Positions 30,432-41,506 of a stretch of DNA of 64,000 nucleotides are shown piece after piece. The first letter of the stretch is position 1. Each line of letters begins with the position of its first letter. The position numbers and the translations under genes were made by a program. The notes beneath the pieces are model-generated. The model saw nothing but the letters and a program-made list of their open reading frames with translations, was not told where the DNA came from and searched no databases. This DNA is from Streptomyces akebiae (GTDB lineage: Bacteria > Actinomycetota > Actinomycetes > Streptomycetales > Streptomycetaceae): contig NZ_CP080647.1 of NCBI RefSeq assembly GCF_019599145.1, positions 6,634,001-6,698,000 of the forward strand. The letters run 5' to 3'.

Positions 30432-32069
30432 GTGGTGACCTTGGACGTACGGCCTCAGCTGCTCGACGCGCTCTCCGCCCTGCGCGACCGTGTCGCCGCC
30501 GCGCGCTTCCCGCTGCCCCTGGCAGGGGCCCCGCGCGCGCGTGCCAACCGCGACGAACTGCTCGCGCAACTCGACGACTACTTGGTGCCCCGGCTGCGAC
30601 AACCCGAAGCGCCGCTGCTCGCGGTGGTCGGCGGGTCCACCGGAGCCGGCAAGTCCACTCTCGTCAACTCGCTGGTCGGACGGAAGGTCAGCGAGGCCGG
30701 TGTGCTGCGTCCGACGACCCGGACGCCGGTACTGATCTGCCATCCCGAGGACCACCACTGGTTCAGCGGCATGCGGGTCCTGCCCAACCTCACACGCGTG
30801 TGGGTGCCGCCGCACGAGCCCGGCCAGGACCCGGGGGACGAGTCGTTCCCACCGGACGGCGACGGTGGCGGCGGCAGGAACGGCGAGCGGTTCCTGCGCA
30901 TCGAGACCGCCGACAGCCTCCCGCCCGGTCTCGCCCTCCTCGACGCGCCCGACATCGACTCCCTGGACGCCGACAACCGCGTACTCGCCGCCGAACTCAT
31001 CTGCGCCGCCGACATCTGGGTGATGGTCACCACGGCTTCCCGCTACGCCGACGCCGTGCCGTGGCATCTGCTGCGGTCGGCGAAGGAACACCGGGCGACC
31101 CTGGTCACCGTGCTCGACCGGGTGCCCCACCAGGTCGTCTCCGAGGTCTCCCGGCAGTACGGCGCGCTGCTGACGAAGGCCGGACTCGGCGACGTACCCC
31201 GCTTCACCGTGCCCGAACTCCCTGAGTCCGCCTGGGGCGGCGGGCTGCTGCCGGGCACCGCCGTCGCACCGCTGCGGACCTGGCTCATCCAGCAGGCGAC
31301 CGATCCGGGAGCCCGCCACCAGGCCATGGCCCGCACCGCACACGGGGTCCTCGACTCGCTGCGGTCCCGGATGCCCGAGCTGGCGAGCGCGGCGGCCCAG
31401 CAGTACTCCGCCGCCCTCCGGCTCACCGCCGCCGTCGACTCGGCGTACGACAGCGAGCACGCGCGCGTGAAGGGGCGTCTGCAGGCCGGGGCCGTACTCG
31501 CGGGTGACGCCCTCAAACGGTGGCGCAGTTACCCCCTCGACTGCACCGCCGGCGAACTGCTCGACGCCCTCGTCGAGAGCCTCGGCACCCTGCTGCTGTG
31601 CGCGGTCACCGCCGCCGACGAGCGCATCGGCGAGGCCTGGAGCCGGGAACCGGCCGCCGTGGAAGCCGGACTGACGGAACGTGACACCACCGGGGAGAGC
31701 GTCGAACACCGGATCGGGATCACCGTACGGCGCTGGCGACGGGTCCTGGAGGAGTACGCCGAGGAGGAGGTGCGCGACCTCGATCGGAGCGTTGCTCCGG
31801 ACGTCGAGGTGGTGGCCGCCCTGGGCGCCACGGCCCTGCTGGGCGGCCGTCGGGCCCGGTCCGCCGGGGAGGGGCTCGCGGAACGGATCGGCGCGCACGG
31901 CGCGCTGCGGCTGCGCGACCGCGGCGGACGGCTGCTCACCGACTATCTCGAACGGGCCCTCGACACCGAGCGGGACCGCCGGCTCGCACCGCTCGACGCC
32001 CTCGACGTACACCCCGAACCGCAGGCCCAGCTCATCGCCGCCCTGTCCGTACTGCAGAAGGAGAGGTGA
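30432..32069 (+). CDS. dynA: Dynamin-like GTPase DynA (sporulation division)
   Basis: 545 residues from a GTG at 30432; an in-frame ATG at 30393 is an alternative. The GTPase domain has the P-loop [17 protein letters not shown], switch threonines in [12 protein letters not shown] and the G3-like [10 protein letters not shown] helical region follows ([20 protein letters not shown]). In S. venezuelae the paired dynamins DynA and DynB join the divisome during sporulation septation and stabilise FtsZ ladders, DynA depending on DynB for membrane contact. The gene pair, the order and the absence of a transmembrane helix here fit DynA. The stop overlaps the start of the next gene (GTGA). Confidence 0.75.
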   Translation: MVTLDVRPQLLDALSALRDRVAAARFPLPLAGAPRARANRDELLAQLDDYLVPRLRQPEAPLLAVVGGSTGAGKSTLVNSLVGRKVSEAGVLRPTTRTPVLICHPEDHHWFSGMRVLPNLTRVWVPPHEPGQDPGDESFPPDGDGGGGRNGERFLRIETADSLPPGLALLDAPDIDSLDADNRVLAAELICAADIWVMVTTASRYADAVPWHLLRSAKEHRATLVTVLDRVPHQVVSEVSRQYGALLTKAGLGDVPRFTVPELPESAWGGGLLPGTAVAPLRTWLIQQATDPGARHQAMARTAHGVLDSLRSRMPELASAAAQQYSAALRLTAAVDSAYDSEHARVKGRLQAGAVLAGDALKRWRSYPLDCTAGELLDALVESLGTLLLCAVTAADERIGEAWSREPAAVEAGLTERDTTGESVEHRIGITVRRWRRVLEEYAEEEVRDLDRSVAPDVEVVAALGATALLGGRRARSAGEGLAERIGAHGALRLRDRGGRLLTDYLERALDTERDRRLAPLDALDVHPEPQAQLIAALSVLQKER

Positions 32070-34324
32070 CCGCCGTGACCGCCGTCACTGATCACACGGA
32101 TCAGACCGGGGACGACGTCCCCGAGAAGGGTGACGACAGGCCGGCCCGTCAGGAGCCCGGCAAGGAGTTCGACGAGAAGCTCCACGAGAAGTTCCACGAG
32201 AAGTTCGGCAACGACGTCGGCGCGGCGTTCGGCAAGAAGGTCGGCAAGATGGTCGATGAGAAGGGCGAGGGCCGCGCCAACGGCCTCGCCGCCGGGGCCG
32301 GGCGTACCGAGAGGTCCGAGGAACGGGGGGCGATCGGAGGGCGGGACAGGACGACCGCCGGTCCGCCGGTCCGCCCGAGCCGTGAGCCGCGTCCTGGGGG
32401 CGTCGAGAACGACGTCCACGCGCGCGTGGACGACCGTTCCGGCGGCAGCGTGTCCCGCCATGAGTTCCGTGGCGCGTCGGGCGGTGAGTCCCGTGGGACG
32501 TCCGGTGACGGGGCCGCCGGGCCGGACTCGGACGCGTCCGTGCGTACGAAGGCGGAGGTGTCCGCGCGTACGGAATCGGGCGCCTACGCGCGTACGGAAT
32601 CGGGCGCCGCGCGTACGGAGTCCGGTGACCCCTGGGACGACGGGCTCATCGCCCGGCGTGCCAACGAGACGGGGCACGCCGAACGGGTGCCGACCGTGGA
32701 GACCAGGACGCCGGCCGCGCAGTCGGTCGTCCCGCTCGCTTACGACGGGCAACTGCGGTCGCGCCTCGACGCGCTGCGGGAACTGGTGGGACTGTCGCGC
32801 ACCCGGCTGGACAGCACGACCCTCGCGGAGGCGGGGCGCGTGCTGGACGAGGCGGCGGCGCGGCGCAGGCTCTCCGGGCAGCACACGGTCGTGGCCATCG
32901 CGGGCGCCACCGGCAGCGGCAAGTCGACACTGTTCAACGCGCTCGCGGGCGTGGCGATCTCGGAGACGGGCGTACGCCGGCCCACCACGGCCGCGCCCAT
33001 CGCGTGCAGTTGGAGCGACGGCGCGGCGAGCCTCATCGACCGGCTGGGGATTCCGGGAAGGCTGCGGCGGCGGCCGTTGCAGAGCGCGGAGGCGGAGGCG
33101 CAGTTGCGCGGCCTCGTCCTGGTGGATCTGCCCGACCACGACTCGGCGGCGGTGCAGCACCGCGAACAGGTCGACCGGATCCTGGCGCTGGTGGACGCGG
33201 TCATCTGGGTCGTCGACCCGGAGAAGTACGCCGACGCGGTCCTCCACGAACGCTATCTGCGGCCCCTGGCCGGTCACGCGGAGGTCATGTTCGTCGTCCT
33301 CAACCAGGTGGACCGCCTCCCCGGGGAGGCCGCCCACCAGGTGCTCGACGATCTCCGGCGCCTGCTCGACGAGGACGGCGTCGCGCTGGGGGAGCACGGC
33401 GAACCCGGTGCCACCGTGCTCGCGCTGTCCGCGCTCACCGGGGACGGCGTGGGCGAACTGCGCGACGCGCTGGAGCAGTTCGTGGCCGAGCGGGGCGCGC
33501 CCGCCCGCCGGGTGCGCGCCGATCTGGACGTGGCGGCCGCGCGGCTGTGGCCGGTGTACGCCAATCAGCGGCGCGCGGGGCTCAGCGAGCGGGCGCGCGA
33601 CGAGTTCGCCGCGCGCCTCGCGGACGCCGTCGGCGCCACCGCGGCGGGTGAGGCCGCCGAGCGTGCCTGGCTGCGCAACGCCAACCGCGCCTGCGGCACA
33701 CCCTGGCTGCGGCTGTGGCGCTGGTACCAGGACCGGAGCGAACCCCCCACGGGGCGGCTCGCCCTGACGGCGCCCGTGGACGAGGAGGCCACTGCCCGGC
33801 AGCGCGTCGAACAGGCCGTGCGTACGTTGTCGGAGCGCGCGGCGAGGGGGCTGCCCCTGCCCTGGGCCCAGGCGGTGCGCGAGGCGGCCGTACGGGGCGC
33901 GCGGGGGTTGCCCGAGGCGCTGGACGAGCTGGCGGTGCGGGCCGGGGCTCCGGCGGGGCGGCCGCCGCGGCCGGGCTGGTGGCCGGCGGCGGTGCTCGCG
34001 CAGGCCTGCATGACGCTGGTCCAAGTCGTGGGAGGGCTGTGGCTGTTGGGGCAGATCATCGGCTTCATGGCACCGAATCTCGGGGTGCCGGTGCTGCTGA
34101 TGGTGATCGGCATCGTCGGCGGTCCGGCCGTCGAGTGGGGCTGCCGACTGGCGGCACGTGGCCCGGCACGGCGTTACGGCCATGAGGCGGAACGGCGGCT
34201 GCGGGAGGCCGCCGCCGGGTGCGGGCGGGCCCGGGTGCTGGAGCCGGTGGCCGCCGAGCTGCTGCGGTACCGGGAGGTGCGGGAGCAGTACGGACGGGTG
34301 TTGGGGGCGGCGCCGGTGAGGTGA
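32066..34324 (+). CDS. dynB: Dynamin-like GTPase DynB with C-terminal membrane helices
   Basis: 752 residues from a GTG at 32066. Residues 1-225 are a long disordered, charged region that includes the repeats [20 protein letters not shown]. The GTPase domain shows G1 [17 protein letters not shown] near 280, G2 [11 protein letters not shown]3 [10 protein letters not shown]4 VVLNQVD and G5 ALSALTGDG. Two hydrophobic helices near 650-690 ([38 protein letters not shown]) anchor it. These features match DynB, the membrane member of the DynAB pair that contacts the divisome through SsgB. Coupled to dynA by overlap and followed by ssbB. Confidence 0.75.
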   Translation: MTAVTAVTDHTDQTGDDVPEKGDDRPARQEPGKEFDEKLHEKFHEKFGNDVGAAFGKKVGKMVDEKGEGRANGLAAGAGRTERSEERGAIGGRDRTTAGPPVRPSREPRPGGVENDVHARVDDRSGGSVSRHEFRGASGGESRGTSGDGAAGPDSDASVRTKAEVSARTESGAYARTESGAARTESGDPWDDGLIARRANETGHAERVPTVETRTPAAQSVVPLAYDGQLRSRLDALRELVGLSRTRLDSTTLAEAGRVLDEAAARRRLSGQHTVVAIAGATGSGKSTLFNALAGVAISETGVRRPTTAAPIACSWSDGAASLIDRLGIPGRLRRRPLQSAEAEAQLRGLVLVDLPDHDSAAVQHREQVDRILALVDAVIWVVDPEKYADAVLHERYLRPLAGHAEVMFVVLNQVDRLPGEAAHQVLDDLRRLLDEDGVALGEHGEPGATVLALSALTGDGVGELRDALEQFVAERGAPARRVRADLDVAAARLWPVYANQRRAGLSERARDEFAARLADAVGATAAGEAAERAWLRNANRACGTPWLRLWRWYQDRSEPPTGRLALTAPVDEEATARQRVEQAVRTLSERAARGLPLPWAQAVREAAVRGARGLPEALDELAVRAGAPAGRPPRPGWWPAAVLAQACMTLVQVVGGLWLLGQIIGFMAPNLGVPVLLMVIGIVGGPAVEWGCRLAARGPARRYGHEAERRLREAAAGCGRARVLEPVAAELLRYREVREQYGRVLGAAPVR

Positions 34325-34528
34325 GGGTTCACCCCCTCGGGTGACCGGGTTTTCCACAACCGGCGAGTAGCACACAGGGCTCAGCGGGCCCGGCCCGACG
34401 GCGGCAGTCTGAACACGCGGCGATCACAGCACCGCCGCACGACGGGCGCAGCAGCCGTACGGGACGGGCCCGTACGCGTGCCCGGTGCCGTCGGCGTCCG
34501 ACGCCGGCGTGAAGGAGGGGTTCGCGAG

Positions 34529-35008
34529 ATGAACGAGACGATGGTGTGCGTGGTGGGGAACGTGGCGACCCAGCCGGTCTGCCGGGAGTCGGCGACGGGT
34601 TCGTCGGCCCGGTTCCGGCTGGCGGTGACCTCGCGGTACTGGGACCGCGAGAAGAACGAGTGGACCGACGGACACACCAACTTCTTCACGGTGTGGACCA
34701 GGCGCACGCTCGCAGCGAACGTGGCGTCGTCCGTCGCGCTGGGCGATCCGGTCGTGGTGCACGGGCGGTTGAAGGTGCGCACCGAACAGCGCGACGGGCA
34801 GAGTCGGGTCTCGGCGGACGTCGACGCGGTCGCCGTCGGCCACGATCTCTCGCGGGGTACGTCGGCGTTCCGTCGGACGCCCAGGGGCGAGGCGCCGATC
34901 ACGGCTCAGTCCCCGTCCCAGTCGGAGCCGGCCTGGGAGACACCTCCGCCCGGCAGCGGGCTCGACACCACCGCCGAACTCAGGCCGGAGCCAGTCGGTG
35001 TGACGTGA
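34529..35008 (+). CDS. ssbB: Single-stranded DNA-binding protein SsbB
   Basis: 159 residues from the ATG at 34529 (GGAGGGG 9 nt upstream). The OB fold is clear: MVCVVGNVATQPVCRESA, ARFRLAVTSRYWDREKNEW, NFFTVWTRRTLAANVASSV, DPVVVHGRLKVRTEQRDGQ. The C-terminus is Pro- and Glu-rich but lacks the acidic DDDIPF-type tip, as expected for the second Streptomyces SSB, which is needed for chromosome segregation during sporulation and is not the replication SSB. Its place 204 bp after dynAB supports a sporulation role. Confidence 0.82.
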   Translation: MNETMVCVVGNVATQPVCRESATGSSARFRLAVTSRYWDREKNEWTDGHTNFFTVWTRRTLAANVASSVALGDPVVVHGRLKVRTEQRDGQSRVSADVDAVAVGHDLSRGTSAFRRTPRGEAPITAQSPSQSEPAWETPPPGSGLDTTAELRPEPVGVT

Positions 35009-35338
35009 TCTCAGGCTTGGGCATCGGGCGCGGGCCCCTGAGCGGGGCTCGGATCGGGACATCGGATCGGGGCAGCGGATTTCGGGATGTCGGATCGTGC
35101 TCCATCGGCGAACGTGCTGTGAAGAGCCTGTGCGCACGCCTCATCGACTTGTCGATAAGTGCTGTTCGTGAGCTGTGCAACCGATAACGATTCCGATTCG
35201 GATCGGTTGTCCGACGATACGACTGGGAAGAGTGGTGCGCCACATCCCTAGGATGCCGGGCATAGCTCACGGGGCTTCTGATTCTGCTGGTGGGACCACA
35301 CCCCCCACGTCAACGGGTCCTGCTCGAAAGGAAATTCT
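35009..35338. promoter_or_regulatory. Promoter region of the thioester surface protein
   Basis: 330 bp. A perfect inverted repeat, CAACCGAT (35178-35185) with ATCGGTTG (35202-35209), 16-nt spacer, lies about 130 bp before the GTG start at 35339. It may be an operator or an mRNA leader stem. The rest shows no gene. Confidence 0.45.
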
Positions 35339-36772
35339 GTGGTTTCTTGGTTCTCGGCGTCGGTCTCCGGTTGGTCCGGGCGGGCCGCGCGCAGGCGATC
35401 GGCCGGCCGTCTCGCCGCCGTCTCGCTCGCGTCCGGTCTTGTCGTCGCGGGTGCGATCGTCGCCGCGAGCCCGGCCGCCGCCGACGAGACGCCGCAGAGC
35501 TCCGGCGGGGCGACCGCGACCATAGGCGGCCTCAAGACGTACGGGACGGCCGTGCTCCGCACCGACGAAGGCCAGGAACAGCAGCTTCCCGCAGGGTTGT
35601 TCGAGATGTTCGTCGACGGCGGCGGCACCCTGCAGACCTACTGCGTCGACGTCCAGAACCCGACACAGAAGGACGCCACGTACCAGGAGACACCCTGGAG
35701 CGGCACCTCGCTGGGAGCCAACAAGGACGCGGGCAGGATCCGTTGGATCCTGCAGAACTCCTACCCGCAGGTGAACGACCTCGCGGCGCTCGCCGGCAAG
35801 GCCGGGGCCAAGGGCCTCACCGAACAGGACGCGGCGACCGGCACACAGGTGGCGATCTGGCGGTACTCCGACGGAGCCGACGTGACGGCCCTGGATCCGG
35901 AGGCGGAGAAGCTCGCGGACTACCTGGAGAAGAACGCGCGGAACCTGACGGAACCGGCCGCCTCCCTCACCCTCGACCCGCCGGCGGTCTCCGGTCGTGC
36001 CGGCGAGCGGCTCGGTCCGGTCACGGTGCACACCAACGCCGACGGTGTGACCGTGACCCCGCCCTCGGAAGTGACCGCGGACGGCGTCCAGGTCGTCGAC
36101 GCGGACGGTGAGCCCGTGACCTCGGCCGGTGACGGCAGCGAGCTGTACTTCGAGGTGCCCGAGGACGCCGCGGACGGTACGGCCGAACTGACCGTGCAGG
36201 CCTCGACGACCGTCCCGGTCGGGCGTGCCTTCGCCTCCGAGACCCGCAGTCAGACCCAGATCCTCGCGGGCTCCAGCGAGTCCACGGTCTCCGCGACGGC
36301 GACCGCGCACTGGGCCGAGAACGGCGCGATACCAGCACTGTCCGCCGAGAAGAACTGCGCCGAGGGCGGGCTGGACATCACCGCCGCCAACGAGGGCGAC
36401 AAGCCCTTCACCTTCGAGCTGATGGGGATCACCTACACCATCGAGGCGGGCGGGACCAGGACGGTGACGATCCCGCTGCAGGAGGATCAGGCGTACGACT
36501 TCACGATCGAGGGGCCCAACGGCTACGCGAAGCAGTTCCGGGGCGTGCTCGACTGCCGCACCGAGACCGAGGCCGGCGCGAGTGGTGACTCGGTCCAGAC
36601 GCTGAGCGAGCCGAGCCCGGCGACGGTCGGAGGCGGCACGGTCACCGACACCGGAACCGACCTCGCCGAGACCGGCAGCTCCGGCGCGACCCCGTTGATC
36701 GGCGGCATCGCCATCGGGCTGGTCGTGATCGGCGGCGCGGTGATGATCCTCCTCCGCAAGCGGAACCCCTGA
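35339..36772 (+). CDS. Sortase-anchored thioester-domain surface protein
   Basis: 477 residues from a GTG at 35339 with AAGGAAA upstream. A signal peptide (RLAAVSLASGLVVAGAIVAA, cleavage near ASPAAA-D) leads to a thioester (TQXA) domain. The Cys of TYCVDVQNP (about 102) and the Gln of TGTQVAIWRYSDG (about 170) would form the internal thioester used for covalent binding to a surface amine. Two beta-sandwich regions follow. The C-terminus carries the class E sortase signal LAETG near 442, a hydrophobic helix and the tail RKRNP. It should be fixed to peptidoglycan of aerial hyphae by a housekeeping sortase E; its binding partner is unknown. Confidence 0.88.
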   Translation: MVSWFSASVSGWSGRAARRRSAGRLAAVSLASGLVVAGAIVAASPAAADETPQSSGGATATIGGLKTYGTAVLRTDEGQEQQLPAGLFEMFVDGGGTLQTYCVDVQNPTQKDATYQETPWSGTSLGANKDAGRIRWILQNSYPQVNDLAALAGKAGAKGLTEQDAATGTQVAIWRYSDGADVTALDPEAEKLADYLEKNARNLTEPAASLTLDPPAVSGRAGERLGPVTVHTNADGVTVTPPSEVTADGVQVVDADGEPVTSAGDGSELYFEVPEDAADGTAELTVQASTTVPVGRAFASETRSQTQILAGSSESTVSATATAHWAENGAIPALSAEKNCAEGGLDITAANEGDKPFTFELMGITYTIEAGGTRTVTIPLQEDQAYDFTIEGPNGYAKQFRGVLDCRTETEAGASGDSVQTLSEPSPATVGGGTVTDTGTDLAETGSSGATPLIGGIAIGLVVIGGAVMILLRKRNP

Positions 36773-37017
36773 AGAGTCTGAGGAGATCGCCGGACGCGGC
36801 GGCGAGGAATCGTCGGGGGAGAGCTCCTTGGCAACTCAACAGTGAGTGACCGCGCGGTGACACGTGCGCCGTGAAGCGGCCCCGGTACGCCCCCAAGGCG
36901 CCGGGGCCGCGTCGCCGGTGCGGTGGCTTCACCATCCGGTTTCCGTCGAGGGCTGGCCGTGCGGCAAGATGGGTGGTACTGCCCACTGCCAGATCTCAAG
37001 TTGCCGGACGGTTTCTC

Positions 37018-38682
<1,665 letters not shown>

Positions 38683-38688
38683 TCGATC

Positions 38689-39099
38689 TTGCGGCACATC
38701 TACCGCTGCCCACTGCGCTGGGCGGACATGGACGCGTACGGCCACGTCAACAACGTGGTCTTCCTCCGATACCTGGAGGAAGCCCGTATCGACTTCCTGT
38801 TCCGCCCGGAGAAGGACTTCAAGCAGGGGTCCGTGGTGGCACGCCATGAGATCGACTACAAGCGGCAGTTGGTCCACCGGCACCAGCCCGTGGACATCGA
38901 GCTGTGGGTCACGGAGATAAGAGCGGCGTCGTTCACGATCACCTACGAGGTCAAGGACCCGGACCAGGTCTACGTCCGCGCCTCGACGGTGATAGTGCCG
39001 TTCGACTTCTCGACGCAGCGGCCCCGCCGGATCACCTCCGAGGAACGTGAGTTCCTGGAGGAGTACAGGGATGACGCGGAAGAGGCCGTCGCCGCATGA
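38689..39099 (+). CDS. Acyl-CoA thioesterase (4HBT hotdog family)
   Basis: 136 residues from a TTG at 38689, 6 bp after ettA, probably translated by coupling since no ribosome site is seen. The hotdog motif is plain: LRWADMDAYGHVNNVVFLRY, with the catalytic Asp of WADMDAYGH, then LEEARIDFLF and KRQLVHRHQPVDIELWVTEI. It should hydrolyse an acyl-CoA; the substrate cannot be told. Pairing with ettA recurs in actinobacteria. Confidence 0.82.
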   Translation: MRHIYRCPLRWADMDAYGHVNNVVFLRYLEEARIDFLFRPEKDFKQGSVVARHEIDYKRQLVHRHQPVDIELWVTEIRAASFTITYEVKDPDQVYVRASTVIVPFDFSTQRPRRITSEEREFLEEYRDDAEEAVAA

Positions 39100-39788
39100 C
39101 GGTGCTCCACCTCGCCGACGAGGGGGAGGCGGCGGATCTCGCGGCCTTCCTCTCCCGGCTGCTCCACTACGACCGTGGTGCCGCGGTACGTCTCCAGGCG
39201 GCCGGCACCGCACTCGCCGTCTTCGGTCGGCCACCGTCCTTCGAGGTCCTGGCGATCCGGGCAGTGCGCCTCGCCAAGCCCTACGAGGACGGGATCGACG
39301 TCACGCTCGACGTGACCGTGTCGGCCGGCGAACTCCTGGAATCCATCGACGAGTCCGGGGCCACGGCCGTCGTCCCGGAAGCGGTGACCGGACCGCCGTG
39401 GGCCGGGGTGCTTCCCCCGCGCGGCGGCTGGCGGCCGGAGACGGGGCTGCCCGCACCGGACGCGCTACAGGCGATGGTCTCCGCGGCGGTGCGTGAATTC
39501 CGGTCCCGCACCGAGGAACTGCCGCCCGAACGCCGGACACGGGCCGAGCTGGACGGGATCGGGCGGGAGATCTGGTCCCGGGTGGTCGGGGACACGCCCC
39601 TTCCGGTGCGCGCCGTGCACGCGGCCCAGTCGCTGGGCTTCCTCCGCCCGCCGCGCGCGTCCGGCCCGCCCGAGACGGCGACACCGGAACTGTTCTCGTC
39701 GGGGGCGTGGCTGAGACTGCGCACACCGTACGGATCGATAGCCGTACGCAGGGCGGGGCTGGGAACGCTGGGCATCAGCGTCCGCTGA
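39096..39788 (+). CDS. Conserved actinobacterial protein, unknown function
   Basis: 230 residues, starting at an ATG that overlaps the thioesterase stop (ATGA). The N-terminal half is a mixed alpha/beta domain (AADLAAFLSRLLHYDRGAAV, LAVFGRPPSFEVLAIRAVRL, DVTLDVTVSAGELLESID). The C-terminal half is helical with a final WLRLRTPYGSIAVR. No catalytic signature is visible. It is the last gene of the ettA operon and is conserved with it in Streptomyces as far as I recall. Confidence 0.7.
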   Translation: MTVLHLADEGEAADLAAFLSRLLHYDRGAAVRLQAAGTALAVFGRPPSFEVLAIRAVRLAKPYEDGIDVTLDVTVSAGELLESIDESGATAVVPEAVTGPPWAGVLPPRGGWRPETGLPAPDALQAMVSAAVREFRSRTEELPPERRTRAELDGIGREIWSRVVGDTPLPVRAVHAAQSLGFLRPPRASGPPETATPELFSSGAWLRLRTPYGSIAVRRAGLGTLGISVR

Positions 39789-39887
39789 GCCCGCAGACGT
39801 CGCGTGCGAGCGGGCAGATCACGGCCGTGAGGGCGAAGAGGAGAGCAACGCCCCGGCCGAACGATGCCGTGCCCGCGCGCTGCCCGT

Positions 39888-40301
39888 CTAGCCCGGGGCG
39901 TTCACCATCGAGGCGGCCGCGTAGGTGAGGTAGTTCCACAGGGTGTGCTCGTGTTCCTCGGAGAGGCCGAGGTCGTCGACGGCGTCGCGCATGTGCTTCA
40001 GCCAGGCGTCGTGGGCGGCGCGGTCGACGGTGAAGGGGGCGTGGCGCATGCGGAGTCGGGGGTGGCCCCGGTTCTCGCTGTACGTGGTGGGCCCGCCCCA
40101 GTACTGGATCAGGAACAGGGTGAGGCGGTCCTCTGCCGGGCCCAGGTCCTCCTCGGGGTACATGGGCCGCAGGATCGGATCCTCGGCGACACCCTCGTAG
40201 AAACGGCGCACGAGGCGCCGGAAGGTCTCCTCGCCACCGACCTGCTCGTAGAAGGTCTGCTCCTGAAGCGTGCCGCGCCGAATCTCATTCACGTTCCCCA
40301 T
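39888..40301 (-). CDS. glbO: Group II truncated haemoglobin (GlbO)
   Basis: 137 residues from the ATG at 40301; the longer frame to 40439 adds unrelated sequence that would overlap the methyltransferase gene on the other strand. Family features: FYEQVGGEETFRRLVRRFYE, LRPMYPEEDLGPAEDRL, the distal region FLIQYWGGPTTYSE, and the proximal haem histidine in RLRMRHAPFTVD followed by a WLKHMRDAVDDL helix with the conserved Trp. Such globins bind oxygen and are linked to redox or NO stress. It stands alone and converges on the ettA operon. Confidence 0.85.
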   Translation of the reverse strand: MGNVNEIRRGTLQEQTFYEQVGGEETFRRLVRRFYEGVAEDPILRPMYPEEDLGPAEDRLTLFLIQYWGGPTTYSENRGHPRLRMRHAPFTVDRAAHDAWLKHMRDAVDDLGLSEEHEHTLWNYLTYAAASMVNAPG

Positions 40302-40425
40302 GGTCTCAGACGCGGCGGCGGAGGACCTGAGGCTTAGGACCATCACGAAGAGGGCGGACCGGTTGATTCCGGACCGAACTGCCGCGGTGCTCGCCTCTTG
40401 AGGCGTCCGGCCGCACAGTGGAGGT

Positions 40426-41406
40426 ATGGGCACGCACACTGTGGACCACGACTTGGAACGTCTCGCCGCCGAGGCCCGGTCGGCGCTGGTGCGTGAGATC
40501 GAGGCGAGCGGGGCGTGGGACGCCGCCCCCGAGTGGCGGAAGGCGTTCGAGAGCGTCCCCAGGCATCTCTTCGTCCCGTACTACTACGTGGGCGTCCAGG
40601 GCGGCTTCGAGCGGCTGTGGGGCGAGGAACGCGACCCCCGGCGGCGGGCCCGCTGGGTGCGGGGCGCGTACGCCGACACGCCGCTCGCCACGCGGGTGCG
40701 GGACGGGGAGCTGATCTCATCCAGCAGCCAGCCGTCGCTGATGGCGAAGATGCTGGCCGAGCTGGAGGTGGAGGACGGCGACCGGGTGTTGGAGATCGGC
40801 GCCGGCACCGGTTACAACGCCGCCCTGCTCGCGCACCGGCTGGGGGACGACCTGGTCACGACCGTCGATCTGGACGCCGACATCACGGAGGCGGCGCGCA
40901 GGCATCTGGACGCCGCCGGATACCACCCGACCGTCGTCACCGGGGACGGGGCGCGCGGGGTGCCCGAGCGGGCGCCGTACGACCGGATCATCGCCACCTG
41001 CACGCTGCACTCGATCCCGCGCGCCTGGCTCGCCCAGTGCACTCCCGGCGCCCGCATCCTGACGCCGTTGGCGACGGGGCTGGTACGGCTTCGGGTCGAG
41101 GACGCGGAGCACGCGGAGGGGCGCTTCCTGCACACCTCCGCGTACTTCGTGCCCCTGCGCGGGGGCAGTGGGCCGGAAGCGGTGCATCCGCATCTGGGCG
41201 GACTGCCGCACCGGGCCAGGGACCACGAGCTCTTCCGGTTCCTGCTGGCCCTCACGGCGGCCAGTCTCGACCCGCACGAGGCGCTCGCGCTGTGGCAGCG
41301 CGAGGGGATGCCCTCGCGGGAGCGCTACGGCATCACGGTCCGCGGCGAGCACGCCTGGGCCTGGCTGGACGAGCCGGAGGGGCCGTACGCCTGGCCGCTG
41401 CCATGA
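40426..41406 (+). CDS. PCMT-like SAM-dependent methyltransferase
   Basis: 326 residues from the ATG at 40426. The fold of protein-L-isoaspartate O-methyltransferase is visible: the active-site region SSSSQPSLMAKML near 100, SAM motif I VLEIGAGTGYNAALLAHRL near 124, TTVDLDADITEAARRHL, and AERAPYDRIIATCTLHSIPR-like motif II/III sequence (VPERAPYDRIIATCTLHSIP). A C-terminal extension of about 100 residues is typical of the actinobacterial version. The acceptor may be damaged protein or a natural-product carboxyl; the latter cannot be excluded. It is divergent from glbO. Confidence 0.8.
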   Translation: MGTHTVDHDLERLAAEARSALVREIEASGAWDAAPEWRKAFESVPRHLFVPYYYVGVQGGFERLWGEERDPRRRARWVRGAYADTPLATRVRDGELISSSSQPSLMAKMLAELEVEDGDRVLEIGAGTGYNAALLAHRLGDDLVTTVDLDADITEAARRHLDAAGYHPTVVTGDGARGVPERAPYDRIIATCTLHSIPRAWLAQCTPGARILTPLATGLVRLRVEDAEHAEGRFLHTSAYFVPLRGGSGPEAVHPHLGGLPHRARDHELFRFLLALTAASLDPHEALALWQREGMPSRERYGITVRGEHAWAWLDEPEGPYAWPLP

Positions 41407-41450
41407 CCGGGCGCCGGGCGGGCACCGACGGGTCAGGGCCGACCGACGGC

Positions 41451-41483
41451 TCAGGGCCGACCGATGTGCTCGGTCGGCCCTGA
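41451..41483. terminator. Bidirectional terminator with duplicated arm
   Basis: TCAGGGCCGACCGA (41451-41464) pairs perfectly with TCGGTCGGCCCTGA (41470-41483) around a 5-nt loop, between the convergent methyltransferase and FHA genes. A direct copy of the left arm lies just upstream (about 41433-41446), so two alternative stems are possible. Confidence 0.75.
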
Positions 41484-41506
41484 TGGTCGCGCTGCCGCGG
41501 GGCGGG

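Noticed and set aside
30084..34375. Long minus-strand frames opposite dynA and dynB
   Set aside because: The GTPase motifs are unambiguous on the plus strand; the opposite frames have no domains.
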